Assembly (NCBI GenBank): GCA_000242815.2
Contig: AHHB01000021.1
Coordinates: forward strand, 157,658-221,657
Origin: Janthinobacterium lividum PAMC 25724
GTDB lineage: Bacteria; Pseudomonadota; Gammaproteobacteria; Burkholderiales; Burkholderiaceae_D
DNA length: 64,000 nt
Direction of reading: 5' to 3'
The position numbers were made by a program, and so were the translations under genes. The notes under the pieces were generated by a model that was not told where the DNA came from, did not search any database, and was given only the letters and a program-made list of their open reading frames with translations. Shown one piece after another: positions 26,758 through 37,008 of this stretch (positions within the stretch are counted from its first letter, which is position 1; each line of letters begins with the position of its first letter).

Positions 26758-29700
26758 ATGAAAATTTCCCGCACTCTCGCCACCCTCCTGTTTTCCGCTG
26801 GTCTGCTCGGCAACGCTGCCGCCGCTCCTGCCAGCAGCTATTTCCGCTTTCCCGCCGTGCGCGGCGACAGCGTCGTCTTCACGGCCGAAGGCGATTTGTG
26901 GAAAAGCAGCGTGCATGGCGGCGCGGCGCAGCGCTTGACCACGCATCCCGGCTATGAAACGAATGCGGCAATGTCGCGCGACGGCCTGTGGCTGGCGTTT
27001 TCCGCTGCCTACGAAGGGGCGCAGGAAGCCTATGTGATGCCGCTGGCCGGCGGCTTGCCGCGACGTATTTCGTATGACAATGGCGCTGTGCTGGTGCTGG
27101 GCTGGACGGCGCAGGGTGAAGTGCTGGTCAGCACGCAAGGCACGGACGGTCCCGCCTCGCGCCGCATCGTCGCCGCCATCGACCCCGTGCAGCAGACGCG
27201 ACGCGTGTTTCCCGTCGCTGATGCCAACGATGCCGTGCTCGACGACGCGGGCAAGACGCTGTTCTTCACGCGTTTCGGCCTGGCCATGACGAATGACAAT
27301 GTGCGTAACTACCGGGGCGGCGCGCATGCCACCCTGTGGCGCTATGCGCTCGATGGCAAGGGCGAGGCCGTGCGCATGCATACCGAGCCTGCAGTGTTGG
27401 CAGGCAACAACAAACGCCCCATGTGGTGGCAGGGTCGTGTGGTCTATATCAGCGACGAGGGCGGCAGCGATAACCTGTGGAGCATGCTGCCCGACGGCTC
27501 CGATCGCCGCGCATTGACCAGCCACACGCAGTGGGACGTGCGCAACGCCGCGCTCGGTGATGGCAAGGTCGTCTACCAACTGGGCGCTGATCTGCATGTG
27601 CTGGACCTGGCCGCCCCTGCAACAGGCGCCTCGCAGCCGCTGGCCATCAGCCTGCTGTCCGATTTCGACCAGCAACGCGCGCGCCAGATCCGCTCGCCAC
27701 TCGATACCTTGAGCAATGTCCAGCTATCGGCCAAGGATGAGCGCGTCATCCTCACGGCAAGGGGCCGTGTCAGTATCGCTGGCACGGGCAGCTTGCGCCG
27801 CGTCGATATCGCCATTCCCGAAGGAGCGCGGGCGCGCGATGCGGTCTTTTCCAGCGACGAAAAATCCGTCTTCGCCATCGTTGACACGAGCGGGGAAAAC
27901 GAAATCTGGAAGTACGCCGCCGATGGTACGGGCAAGGGCGAGCAGCTGACGACGCACGGCGACAAGCACCGCTGGAAACTGTATCCGTCGCCGGACGGAC
28001 GCTGGCTGGCGCACACAGATAAAAAAGGCCGCTTCTGGCTGCTGGACCTGACAAGCAAAGCGAATCAGCTGATCGATGATGCGGGCAAGGCGGGCGTGGA
28101 CAAGCACGACGCAGTGCAATGGTCATCCGACAGCCGCAACCTGGCCATCGTGCGCGTGGCCAGCAACGAGCAGCGCGAGCAGATCGGCCTGTATAACATT
28201 GCGTCGAAGCAGTTGCAGTTCGTCACCAGCGACCGTTATACATCCGGCTCGCCCGTGTTTTCGCCCGACGGGCGCTGGCTGTATTTCATGTCGGCGCGCA
28301 ATTTCCAGCTGGCCAACGGGTCGCCGTGGGGTGACCGTAATATGGGCCCCGTGTTCGACAAGCGCATCGGCGTGTATGTGCTGGCGCTGCAGCCGGGCAA
28401 CCGGTTTCCCTTCCAGCCCGACGATGAGCTGAGCCGCCCCGGCATCAAGCCGGCCGAGACGGATGACGAAAAGGCAGCCGAACTGGCGGCGGAAAAGGCG
28501 CTGGAAAAGGTCGCTGGCAAGACGGCCTCGAAGAAAGCGGCGGCCGTGCTTCCGGACGTCGTCTTCAAGGGCCTGGCCGAGCGCCTGTATGAGGTGCCGC
28601 TGGCGGCCGGTAATTACAGCGCGCTCGCTGCCGACGACAAGCGCCTGTATTTCCTCGAGCGCGACAGCGGCGAGCACAAGTTCAGTCTGAAGACACTCGC
28701 CATCGGCAATACCGGCTCCAAGCCGGAACTGCTGGTGGCCGATGTGCGTGAATTCGACCTGGCCCAGGATAAAAAACATCTGTACTACAGGACAGCAAGC
28801 AGCGCGACCGCCACCGGGCCGGGCGAGATGCTGGTAATCGAGGCGGGGGCCAAGCTGCCGGCCGACCTGTCGAAGGCAAAAGTCAAAGTCGACGACTGGA
28901 CATTTGTCTCGAATCCGCGCCTGGAATGGAAGCAGATGTTCAACGACGCCTGGCGCTTGCATCGCGACTTCCTGTACGACGCGAAGATGCGCGGCGTCAA
29001 CTGGACGGCGGCGCGCGACAAATATGCGCCGCTGGTCGAGCGGGTGACGGATCGGGCCGAGCTCAATGACGTGCTGGGCATGATGGTGGCCGAAGTGGGT
29101 GCCCTGCATTCGCAGATCCGTCCCGGCGAATTGCGCCGCACGGAACAAGAAGGCACGCCGGCTGGCCTGGGGGCTGTGCTGGTGCGTACCGGCGATGGCT
29201 ATCAGGTCGAGCATGTCTATCGCAGCGAAGTAGAATTGCCTTCGGCGCGCTCACCCCTGTCGCGCCCCGAGGTAGACGTGAAGGCGGGCGACGTGATCAC
29301 GGCCGTCAATGGCAAGGACGTGCTGGCCGCGCGCGATATCAGCGACCTGCTGCTGAACCAGGCCGACAAGCAGGTGTTGTTGCAGGTTAAACGTGGCAAG
29401 GGCTTGCCGCGCGCCGTCATCGTCACGCCCGTCAACATGGCAAAGCAGACAGCGCTGCGCTATGGCGACTGGGAATTGAGCCGCGCCGAGCAGGTGGCAG
29501 CCGCTTCGCAAGGGCGCATCGGCTACCTGCATTTGCGCGCCATGGGCGCCAACGACATCGCCTCGTTCGCGCGCGACTTTTACGCCAACATCAACCGCGA
29601 AGGCTTGATCATCGACGTGCGGCGCAATAACGGCGGCAATATCGATAGCTGGATCATCGAAAAACTGCTGCGCAAGGCCTGGGCCTACTGGGCGCCGCCG

Positions 29701-30114
29701 GGCGTGCAGCCGTCATCGAACATGCAGAACACGTTCCGTGGCCACCTGGTGGTGCTGGTCGATGAACTCACGTATTCGGATGGCGAGACTTTCGCCGCCG
29801 CCATCAAGGCATTGAAACTGGCACCGCTGGTGGGTAAGCGCACCGCTGGCGCTGGCGTCTGGCTCAGCGACAATACGCGCCTGCTCGATAACGGCATGGC
29901 GCGTGTGGCTGAAAACGGCCAGTTCGGCATCGACGGACAGTGGCTGATTGAAGGCGTGGGTGTGGTGCCGGACGTGGAGGTGGAGAACCCGCCGCATGCC
30001 ACCTTCCTGGGCGCCGACCGCCAGTTGGAAGTAGCGCTCGACATGCTGGCGAAAAAACTCAGGGAGCAGCCGCATCCCGCCTTCCAGGCGCAGCCTATTC
30101 CGGCCCTGAAGTAA
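26758..30114 (+). CDS. Tricorn-like S41 family protease
   Basis: An 1118-residue protein with a signal peptide (about 1-22, ending AAAA). A long beta-propeller region (about 25-640) has repeated WD40-like/PD40 motifs such as SPVFSPDGRWLYF. A tricorn C1-like helical domain (about 710-800), a PDZ domain (about 830-910) and the S41/TSPc catalytic domain (about 930-1090) follow. The nucleophile is Ser1007 in TYSDGETFAAA, and LIIDVRRNNGGNID is also typical. Tricorn-type enzymes degrade peptides; here the signal peptide places it in the periplasm or envelope. ATG at 26758 was chosen because the preceding in-frame 27 codons precede the signal peptide. No other peptidase partner is adjacent. Confidence 0.9.
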   Translation: MKISRTLATLLFSAGLLGNAAAAPASSYFRFPAVRGDSVVFTAEGDLWKSSVHGGAAQRLTTHPGYETNAAMSRDGLWLAFSAAYEGAQEAYVMPLAGGLPRRISYDNGAVLVLGWTAQGEVLVSTQGTDGPASRRIVAAIDPVQQTRRVFPVADANDAVLDDAGKTLFFTRFGLAMTNDNVRNYRGGAHATLWRYALDGKGEAVRMHTEPAVLAGNNKRPMWWQGRVVYISDEGGSDNLWSMLPDGSDRRALTSHTQWDVRNAALGDGKVVYQLGADLHVLDLAAPATGASQPLAISLLSDFDQQRARQIRSPLDTLSNVQLSAKDERVILTARGRVSIAGTGSLRRVDIAIPEGARARDAVFSSDEKSVFAIVDTSGENEIWKYAADGTGKGEQLTTHGDKHRWKLYPSPDGRWLAHTDKKGRFWLLDLTSKANQLIDDAGKAGVDKHDAVQWSSDSRNLAIVRVASNEQREQIGLYNIASKQLQFVTSDRYTSGSPVFSPDGRWLYFMSARNFQLANGSPWGDRNMGPVFDKRIGVYVLALQPGNRFPFQPDDELSRPGIKPAETDDEKAAELAAEKALEKVAGKTASKKAAAVLPDVVFKGLAERLYEVPLAAGNYSALAADDKRLYFLERDSGEHKFSLKTLAIGNTGSKPELLVADVREFDLAQDKKHLYYRTASSATATGPGEMLVIEAGAKLPADLSKAKVKVDDWTFVSNPRLEWKQMFNDAWRLHRDFLYDAKMRGVNWTAARDKYAPLVERVTDRAELNDVLGMMVAEVGALHSQIRPGELRRTEQEGTPAGLGAVLVRTGDGYQVEHVYRSEVELPSARSPLSRPEVDVKAGDVITAVNGKDVLAARDISDLLLNQADKQVLLQVKRGKGLPRAVIVTPVNMAKQTALRYGDWELSRAEQVAAASQGRIGYLHLRAMGANDIASFARDFYANINREGLIIDVRRNNGGNIDSWIIEKLLRKAWAYWAPPGVQPSSNMQNTFRGHLVVLVDELTYSDGETFAAAIKALKLAPLVGKRTAGAGVWLSDNTRLLDNGMARVAENGQFGIDGQWLIEGVGVVPDVEVENPPHATFLGADRQLEVALDMLAKKLREQPHPAFQAQPIPALK

Positions 30115-30119
30115 GGTCG

Positions 30120-30839
30120 CTACAGGCCGGTGACGGCCTTGAACTGTTGCGCGCGGCGGCGCGACACCTCGACCACGCTGCCATCGAGCAGGTGCAGGTC
30201 GAGGCCATCGGCCGCATTCGGCGCCACTTGCGCCACCTGTGCCAGGTTGACGATCTGGCGCCGGTTAGCGCGCAAGAATAGCGCAGGGTCGAGTTTTTCT
30301 TCCAGCTGGTTCAGGCTGCGCAGCATGAGCGGATGCTGGGCGCCGAAATGCACGCGCGTGTAGTTACCTTCCGATTCGAGCAGGTGGATATCGTCAAACG
30401 CGACGAACCAGCAGCGCTCCCCATCCTTGATGAAAACCTTGCGCGGTGCGGGTAGCGGCACGGCTTGCGCCCGCGCGCCTGCACGCGCCAGCGCCGTGGC
30501 CAAGCGCGCAGCCTGCACGGGTTTTTGCAGGTAGTCGAGCGCGCTGACCTCGAATGCCTGCAGCGCGTACTGGTCGAAAGCCGTGCAAAAAATGACGTCG
30601 GGCACCGCGTCGAGCGTGGCCAGAAGGTCGAAGCCGGAGCCGCCCGGCATCTGCACGTCGAGCAGCAGTAGATCGGGCTGCAGCTTGCCGATCTGTGTGA
30701 CGGCGTCGGCCGCGCTGGCCGCCTCGCCCACGATGTCTACGGCGCCGCGCTGCACATGCGGCGCCAGCAGGCGCCGCAGCTCGGCGCGCGCCAGGCGCTC
30801 GTCATCGACCAAGAGGACCTTGAGTGGCGCTACGTACAT
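30120..30839 (-). CDS. LytTR-family response regulator
   Basis: A 239-residue AlgR/LytR-type regulator. The receiver domain (about 5-120) has acidic pocket Asp12-Asp13, phospho-acceptor Asp61 (LLLLDVQMP) and the conserved Lys in DYLQKPVQ. The LytTR DNA-binding domain (about 135-235) contains ESEGNYTRVHF and RANRRQIVN. The cognate kinase gene lies immediately upstream and overlaps its start, but only its ATPase domain remains, so this regulator may be orphaned. The gene is convergent with the S41 protease; the stop codons are six bases apart. Confidence 0.92.
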   Translation of the reverse strand: MYVAPLKVLLVDDERLARAELRRLLAPHVQRGAVDIVGEAASAADAVTQIGKLQPDLLLLDVQMPGGSGFDLLATLDAVPDVIFCTAFDQYALQAFEVSALDYLQKPVQAARLATALARAGARAQAVPLPAPRKVFIKDGERCWFVAFDDIHLLESEGNYTRVHFGAQHPLMLRSLNQLEEKLDPALFLRANRRQIVNLAQVAQVAPNAADGLDLHLLDGSVVEVSRRRAQQFKAVTGL

Positions 30840-31156
30840 GCTTGCTCCGGCAAATGGATCGTGGCGTATACCCAGCCCGCCTGCTGGCGCAAATCCAGGC
30901 TGGCGCGCTCGCCGCAGGCCAACTGCAAGCGCTGGCGCGCATTGCGCAGTCCGACGCTGGTGGACGTTCCGGGTTCGCGCAAGGCACCCGTGTTAGCGAC
31001 CTCGATCTGTAGCATGGGCGTGCCGTCGCTAGGGCTGGCGCGTCGCGCCGCGATGCGGATATCGCTGCCATCGGGACTCGCCTCCACGCCATATTTGACG
31101 GCGTTTTCCACCAGCGTTTGCAAGACCATGGGCGGTATGCGCACCTGCCCGATCCT
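30830..31156 (-). pseudogene. Histidine kinase remnant (ATPase domain only)
   Basis: The last 108 codons encode the HATPase domain of a LytS-like kinase: RIPPMVLQTLVENAVKYGV (N box) and VGLRNARQRLQL (G2 box). Upstream of about 31156 the frame no longer encodes kinase sequence: the transmembrane segments and the phospho-His motif are absent. The remnant frame stays open to 31531 but that part is noise. The stop overlaps the start of the response regulator, the remaining trace of a two-gene operon. Loss probably occurred by a deletion that also removed most of the neighbouring phyH. Confidence 0.8.
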
Positions 31157-31232
31157 TGATGAACATCCTACCGGCCCAGACGCCACGCAAGCAGCGCTGC
31201 GGGATGAGCGGCGCCAGGGCGGGATGAACGGC

Positions 31233-31472
31233 TCAGATCCATGCGTCCTGATCCTGGCAGTGCTCGGGAAAATAGAGCGGGTATTGCACCATGCGCGTCG
31301 ACGGGCCATGGTTGGCAGTGGCGCAATGGGGCAGTGCCTGGTGCCAGATAAGAAAATCGTCCGCGTTGCCTGCGACGGCAACGGGCCGCAAGTCGCTGAC
31401 GGCCCAGTCGGATGTGCCGCTGCGCCTGTTGCAGCGCGCCCATAAGTCGTGCAAGAAAATCCAGTCGCCCAT
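31233..31472 (-). pseudogene. Phytanoyl-CoA dioxygenase (PhyH) family C-terminal remnant
   Basis: About 79 residues that match the C-terminal third of a PhyH-type Fe(II)/2-oxoglutarate dioxygenase: LRPVAVAGNADDFLIWHQ, then ALPHCATANHG with the distal iron His, and the Arg of STRMVQY that binds 2-oxoglutarate. The N-terminal two thirds with the HxD iron motif are missing. The fragment lies between the prpR stop (31507) and the kinase remnant. An alternative is a short unrelated gene, but the motif order fits PhyH well. Confidence 0.55.
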
Positions 31473-31506
31473 GGCGCGTGTCGGGGGGCGGGTGGGAGGG
31501 AGGGCG

Positions 31507-33141
31507 TCAGCCTGTACGCAGCCGGCGCCATAGCGTCGTGCGGCTGATGCCCAGGTAGTCGGCCGCGGCATCGCGGCGGCCGCCAAAGCGCGCCAGTACT
31601 TCGCTGGCGCTTTCGGGCCGGACAGGTGGTGGTGCCGGCAAGGCGTCGCTGGCCGTCAGGCTTGGCGCCTGGGCCGCCTGGGCCGCCTGGGCCAGCTCAG
31701 GGGCGACCCCCAGCACGAAGGCCGGCGTCAGCGCCTGCAGTGGTTCGGCGGCCAGGAACAGGGCCAGGCGTTCGGCCAGGTTGCGCAGTTCACGCACGTT
31801 GCCGGGCCAGTCGTAGCGGCGTAACAGCGGCGCGCAGGCCTGGATTTCCGCGTGCAGGTTGGGGTGCGGGCGGGCGCCCAGCGCAGCCAGCGCGTTTTTC
31901 AGCGACCATTCGGCCAGGCCGGCAATGTCGTCGGCGCGTTCGCGCAAGGCGGGCAAATGCAGGCGCAGCACCGCCAGGCGGTAGAACAGGTCGGCGCGGA
32001 AACGACCTTCGCGGATGCGTTGCTCGAGGTCGCAGTGGGTGGCGCTGATGATGCGCACACTGATGGCGATGGGCCGCGTGCCGCCCACGCGCACCACTTC
32101 GCGCTCTTCCAGTACGCGCAGCAAGCGCGTTTGCAGGGCCAGCGGCATTTCGCCAATTTCATCGAGGAACAGGGTGCCGTGGTTGGCCGCCTCGAACAGG
32201 CCTGCATGGCCGCCCCGGCGCGCGCCTGTAAACGCTCCGTCCTCGTGGCCGAACAGCTCCGATTCGAGCAGGGATTCGGCGATGGCGCCGCAATTGATGG
32301 CGATGAAGGGGCGGTTCGCACCCAGGCTGCGCGGGCTTTCTCGGTGGATGGCCTGCGCTACCAGTTCCTTGCCGCTACCCGTCTCGCCCTGGATCAACAC
32401 TGTCGCCGGCGAGCGGGCATACAGCACCACCGACTGGCGCAGCGCTTCCATCGCTTCCGATTCGCCGCGCAAATCATGCAGGCCATGGCGCGCGCGCAAA
32501 GTGTCGGCCACTACCGCGCGCCGGCCCCGGTTCGATTCGATCTGGGTCAGGCGCGCCAGTTCCAGCGCATCGTCGAAGGCGCGCCGGATGGCCGTGGCCG
32601 AATACACGAAGACGGCGGCCAGTCCGGCCTCTTCGGCCAGGTCGGTGACGAGGCCCGCGCCAACGACGGCCTTGATGCCGGCTGCCTTCAATTCGTTGAT
32701 CTGCGCGCGCGCGTCTTCCTCGGTGGCATAGGTGCGTTGCGCAATATGCAGGCCGAAGGTGGTAGCAAATTCGGCCAGTTCCGGCATCGGGTCCTGGTAG
32801 GTGATAACGCCGATTTGCGGCGAAATGCGCCGTGCGCGCGCCAGCGCCTGCATTACGTCGTAGCCGCTGGCCTTGGCGATAATGACGGGTACCGACAGCC
32901 TTCCTTTCAGATAGGCGCCGTTCGAGCCGGCCGCGATGACGGCGTCGCAGCGCTCGGTGGCCATGCGTTCGCGGATATGGCGTACGGCGTCGTCGAAGCC
33001 CAGGTTGATCGGTTCGATCGTCGCCAGGTCGTCGTACTCGAGCGTGATGTCGCGGAATAGGTCGAACAAACGCGACACGGAGACGGTCCAGATGACGGGT
33101 TTGTCGCGCTGGTCGAGCGGAGGTTGAGGAGGGCGGCGCAT
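31507..33141 (-). CDS. prpR: Sigma-54 activator PrpR (propionate catabolism regulator)
   Basis: A 544-residue enhancer-binding protein. The N-terminal PrpR_N sensory domain covers about 15-200 ([11 protein letters not shown] and [13 protein letters not shown]). The AAA+ domain has Walker A GETGSGKE (252-259), the sigma-54 contact loop GAFTGA (302-307) and Walker [10 protein letters not shown] (323-331). A Fis-type helix-turn-helix ends the protein ([14 protein letters not shown]). A small AQAAQAAQ repeat links the last two. PrpR senses 2-methylcitrate and activates the methylcitrate cycle operon in relatives. No prp genes are next to it here: its upstream neighbour is a divergent GGDEF/EAL gene. 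Confidence 0.85.
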   Translation of the reverse strand: MRRPPQPPLDQRDKPVIWTVSVSRLFDLFRDITLEYDDLATIEPINLGFDDAVRHIRERMATERCDAVIAAGSNGAYLKGRLSVPVIIAKASGYDVMQALARARRISPQIGVITYQDPMPELAEFATTFGLHIAQRTYATEEDARAQINELKAAGIKAVVGAGLVTDLAEEAGLAAVFVYSATAIRRAFDDALELARLTQIESNRGRRAVVADTLRARHGLHDLRGESEAMEALRQSVVLYARSPATVLIQGETGSGKELVAQAIHRESPRSLGANRPFIAINCGAIAESLLESELFGHEDGAFTGARRGGHAGLFEAANHGTLFLDEIGEMPLALQTRLLRVLEEREVVRVGGTRPIAISVRIISATHCDLEQRIREGRFRADLFYRLAVLRLHLPALRERADDIAGLAEWSLKNALAALGARPHPNLHAEIQACAPLLRRYDWPGNVRELRNLAERLALFLAAEPLQALTPAFVLGVAPELAQAAQAAQAPSLTASDALPAPPPVRPESASEVLARFGGRRDAAADYLGISRTTLWRRLRTG

Positions 33142-33339
33142 GCTTTATTTTAAACGATTTGTTTCATTTTTTTGCCATCGAACGGCTTTGCAACGGGCGT
33201 GTTGCAAACAGCCTGTGACGTTTCATATATGGTCCATAATGAATATGGAAAAACCGCCGAAAACTGGTTTATGATCTAGTAGCAGCATGACGCTTGAAAA
33301 TTTTTCCCAGGCGTATGTTTACTTTGCCTTTAACCATCG

Positions 33340-36300
33340 ATGGCGTCCATGCACCGCGTACCGACCAGTCCCGATTTCATCGCCGAGGCCTTGCAGCTGA
33401 TCGCCTTGCCTGCCTGCGCCTGCGATGGCAGCGGCATGGTAGTGGCGGTGAATGACGCCTTGAGCGCCTTGCTGGGCAGGGATGTGTCTGGCCGGCTGCT
33501 TGCCGAGTGTTTTGCCGAGGCCTACCGCGCGTCGAGTACCAGCATGCTGCGTGGCGCGCTGGGTGTGGCCGGGCGCGAACGGCACTGGGACAGCAGCCTG
33601 CAGGGAGCCGATGTCGCCATCGCCGTGCAGGTATGGGCCAAGCCGCTGCCGCTGGGCGAAGGCTTGCCGGGCGCGACGCTGGTGTTTGCCGATATCAGCG
33701 TGCAGCAGCGCAACCAGCAAGCCTTGCGCAAGACCTTGCTGGAACAGCAGGCCATCTTGGAAAGCGCGGCCGTGGGCATCGTGTTTTCCAAGGGGGGCTT
33801 CATCGAGGAGTGCAATATCCGCGCCGCCGAGATGCTTGGCTATGCGCGTCACCAGTTGACGGGCATGCCAGGCGCGGTGCTGTACCGCTCCGCCGAGCAT
33901 TGCCGCACCCTGGGGCTGGAAGCGGCGCCGCTGCTCTCGAAAGGTAAGCCCTATCGCACAGAACTGGAATTGCGGCGCCAGGACGGTACGCTGTTTTGGA
34001 GCCGCCTGCACGGGCGCGCCGTCGATCCTCTCAATACGCATGACGGCACGGTGTGGATCATCGAAGATATCAGCGACCATCGGCGCGATGAAGACCAGTT
34101 GCGCCGTGCCTTGCTGGAAATGCAGGCCGTGATGGACAACGCGCCGCTGGCGATCGGTTTTCAGCGCGACAAGGGCGTGCTGCGTTACAACCGCCGCTTT
34201 GCCGAATGCTTTGGCTTTGATGGCGACAGTGGCGTGGGCCTGGCCGTCGCCGACCTGTATCCGTCGCGCGCGGCGTATGAGAACGTGGTGCGGCAAGCGT
34301 CGCCACTGCTGCGGCGCGGCCAGCCGTTCCAGGGCGAGATGGAGATGCGCCGTCGCGATGGCTCCACATTCTGGGCGCTGGCGTATGGCTACGTGCTGAA
34401 CCCGGAGAGCCAGACCGACCGCGGCTTGCGCGACACGATCTGGCTGTTCGACGACCGCAGCGCGCAGAAGGCAGCCGAGGAGGCCACGCGCCAACTGATG
34501 CTGGAGCAGCAGGCCATCCTCGACAATGCGTCCGTCGGCATCCTGTTTTCGCGTTCGCGCCTGGTTTTGCGCTGCAATCCCCGCTTCGCCGAAATGTTCG
34601 GCTACGCGCAGGAAGAGATGATGGGCTTATCCACCGCCGAGCTGTTTCCCTCACCCGCCGCCTACGAGGAGTTTGGCATGCAGGCCAAGCCCCTGCTGGG
34701 ACAGGGCTTGCCGTACGAGCAGGATGAAGCGCTGTTCCGCCGCCGCGACGCCAGCCTGTTCTGGTGCCGCATCCGCGCCAAGGCTGTCGACCAGGCGCAC
34801 AGCGAGCAGGGCACTATCTGGATCATCGAAGACGTCACGGCCAGCCGCCAAGCGCAGATGGAGGTGGCAGCCATCATGACGAATGCATCGGTGAGTATCT
34901 TGTTTACCAAGAACCGCCAGATCTCGCGCTATAACCTGGGCTTTGCCGCGATGTTCGGCTACAGCGGCGACGAGGCGCTGGGCTTGCCCGGGCGCGCGCT
35001 GTACGTGTCGCAGCAGTCCTACGAGTTGCTGGGCGCGGCAGCCTTCCCCTTCCTGTCGCTGGCCAAGCCGTTCCAGACGGAAGTGGAAATGATGCGCCGT
35101 GACGGCAGCACCTTGTGGGCGCAGTTGATCGCCTATGTAGTCAATCCGGACGATCCCGCCGCTGGCACCATCTGGATTATCGAGGACCGCACGGAAGCCA
35201 AGCGCGCCGAAGAATCCTTGCGCAATGCGCTGTTGGAAAACCAGGCCATTCTCGATAGCGCCGTGCTGGGCATTTCGATGGTCGAGGGCGGCTACAATTT
35301 GCGTGCCAACAGCAAGATGGAAGAACTTTTCGGCTATGCCTCCGGCGAGATCAACGGCCTGTCGGTGCAGGCGCTGTATCCGGACGAGGCCGCGTGGGAA
35401 ACCGCGCGTGGCGAGACGGCGCGCGATTTCTGCGCGGGCCGCGTGCACATGTCGGAATACCAGCTGGTGCGCAAGGATGGTAGCCGCTTCTGGGCGCGCC
35501 TGTCCGGCCGGCCGTTTGACCTGGCGCATGCGCATGGCCGTTCAGTATGGCTGGTTGACGACGTGACGGCGCGCCGCGAGGCGGCCGAGGCGGTGCGCCG
35601 TGCGCGCGACGAACTGGAACTGCGCGTGCAGGAGCGCACGGCCGAACTGGCCGGTGCCAATTTGCTGCTGCAAGGAGAGATCGTCGAGCGGCGCCAGGCC
35701 GAGGCACGCGTGCTTCACATGGCTTATCACGACAATCTGACCGGTTTGCCGAACCGCGCGCTGCTGTCGGACCGCCTGGAACGGGCCATGCTGGCTGCGC
35801 AGCGTTCTGCGCGCAAGCTGGTCGTGATGTTCATTGATCTGGATCGTTTCAAGACCATTAACGATTCGCTGGGCCACATGACGGGCGATTTGCTGCTCAA
35901 GGAAGTGGCTGTCCGCCTATGCCACGCGGTACGCGCCAGCGATACGGTGGCGCGCCTGGGCGGCGATGAATTCGTCGTACTCTTGCCAGGCATCCACGAC
36001 ACCGACGAAGCGGCGTGCATGGCCGAGAAGATCATCGAGGCGCTGATGCCCGCCTTTCCGCTCGACGGCCATGTGCTGCACGTGACACCGTCGATCGGCA
36101 TCTGTATGTATCCGGACGATGGCGGTGATGTCGATACCCTGATGCGCCATGCCGACGCGGCCATGTACCACGCCAAGGGCAATGGGCGTAATAATTACCA
36201 GTTTTTCACGCAGACGATGAATCAGACGGCGGCCCTGCACTTCGACCTGGAAAGCAGCTTGCGCACCGCGCTGGCGCAGCAGCAGTTCGAATTGTTTTAC

Positions 36301-37008
36301 CAGCCCATCATCGATATCGCCACGCGCCGCCTGCATAGCATGGAAGTGCTGCTGCGCTGGCGCCGCCCCGGTCACGGCCTGGTGCAGCCAGACCGCTTCA
36401 TTCCCATCCTGGAGGAAAACGGCTTGATCGTGCCGGTGGGCGAATGGGTCATGCGCCAGGCATGCGAGCAAAGCATGGCCTGGCAGTGCCAGGGTTTGCA
36501 GCCAGTGCCCTTGGCGGTGAATCTGTCGCCACGCCAGTTCATGCACAGGGGCTTGGTGGCGGCCATCGGCGCGGTGGTGCGGGAAACTGGCATCGATCCG
36601 GCACTGCTGGAATTCGAGATCACCGAGACGGCGCTGATGCAGCACGGCGAGCATACGCTGGAGATTTTACGGCAGATTAATGGCATGGGGCTGCGCCTGT
36701 CGATCGACGATTTCGGCACTGGCTATTCCAGCCTGGCCTACCTGAAGCGCTTCCCGGTGAAAAAGGTCAAGATCGACCGTGCCTTCATCAAGGACCTGGA
36801 ATACAGCGCGGAAGACCGCGCCATCGTGGCGGCCATCATCGCGCTGGCTGACAGCCTGCAGTTGTCGACCGTGGCCGAGGGCGTGGAGACGGAAGAGCAG
36901 TTCGCCCTGCTGCAGGCGAACGGCTGCCGTTATGCGCAGGGCTATCTGTTTTCTGCCCCCGTACCTGCAGCCGATGCGCAACTGCTATTGGAGCGACGCA
37001 GCACTTAA
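33340..37008 (+). CDS. Multi-PAS GGDEF/EAL c-di-GMP signalling protein
   Basis: A 1222-residue protein with about six PAS-type domains in series (about 10-780). The later ones are similar to each other, each starting LLExQAIL and ending GTIWIIED. A coiled linker (about 785-825), GGDEF domain (about 825-985) and EAL domain (about 990-1220) follow. GGDEF is canonical at 874-878 and has an RxxD inhibitory site (RASD) five residues before it. The EAL signature reads EVL at 1002-1004, and the other metal and catalytic residues are present (NLSPRQF, EITETAL, DDFGTGYSSL, KIDRAFI). No transmembrane segment was recognised, so it is probably cytosolic. Both activities could be intact. The start has no clear Shine-Dalgarno; a second ATG lies three codons later. 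Confidence 0.92.
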   Translation: MASMHRVPTSPDFIAEALQLIALPACACDGSGMVVAVNDALSALLGRDVSGRLLAECFAEAYRASSTSMLRGALGVAGRERHWDSSLQGADVAIAVQVWAKPLPLGEGLPGATLVFADISVQQRNQQALRKTLLEQQAILESAAVGIVFSKGGFIEECNIRAAEMLGYARHQLTGMPGAVLYRSAEHCRTLGLEAAPLLSKGKPYRTELELRRQDGTLFWSRLHGRAVDPLNTHDGTVWIIEDISDHRRDEDQLRRALLEMQAVMDNAPLAIGFQRDKGVLRYNRRFAECFGFDGDSGVGLAVADLYPSRAAYENVVRQASPLLRRGQPFQGEMEMRRRDGSTFWALAYGYVLNPESQTDRGLRDTIWLFDDRSAQKAAEEATRQLMLEQQAILDNASVGILFSRSRLVLRCNPRFAEMFGYAQEEMMGLSTAELFPSPAAYEEFGMQAKPLLGQGLPYEQDEALFRRRDASLFWCRIRAKAVDQAHSEQGTIWIIEDVTASRQAQMEVAAIMTNASVSILFTKNRQISRYNLGFAAMFGYSGDEALGLPGRALYVSQQSYELLGAAAFPFLSLAKPFQTEVEMMRRDGSTLWAQLIAYVVNPDDPAAGTIWIIEDRTEAKRAEESLRNALLENQAILDSAVLGISMVEGGYNLRANSKMEELFGYASGEINGLSVQALYPDEAAWETARGETARDFCAGRVHMSEYQLVRKDGSRFWARLSGRPFDLAHAHGRSVWLVDDVTARREAAEAVRRARDELELRVQERTAELAGANLLLQGEIVERRQAEARVLHMAYHDNLTGLPNRALLSDRLERAMLAAQRSARKLVVMFIDLDRFKTINDSLGHMTGDLLLKEVAVRLCHAVRASDTVARLGGDEFVVLLPGIHDTDEAACMAEKIIEALMPAFPLDGHVLHVTPSIGICMYPDDGGDVDTLMRHADAAMYHAKGNGRNNYQFFTQTMNQTAALHFDLESSLRTALAQQQFELFYQPIIDIATRRLHSMEVLLRWRRPGHGLVQPDRFIPILEENGLIVPVGEWVMRQACEQSMAWQCQGLQPVPLAVNLSPRQFMHRGLVAAIGAVVRETGIDPALLEFEITETALMQHGEHTLEILRQINGMGLRLSIDDFGTGYSSLAYLKRFPVKKVKIDRAFIKDLEYSAEDRAIVAAIIALADSLQLSTVAEGVETEEQFALLQANGCRYAQGYLFSAPVPAADAQLLLERRST

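Noticed and set aside
30830..31531. 233-residue complete histidine kinase
   Set aside because: Only the C-terminal 108 codons are kinase-like; the rest lacks the phospho-His motif and membrane segments.
33315..33339. Alternative start ATG at 33315 for the GGDEF/EAL gene
   Set aside because: It is in a different reading frame.
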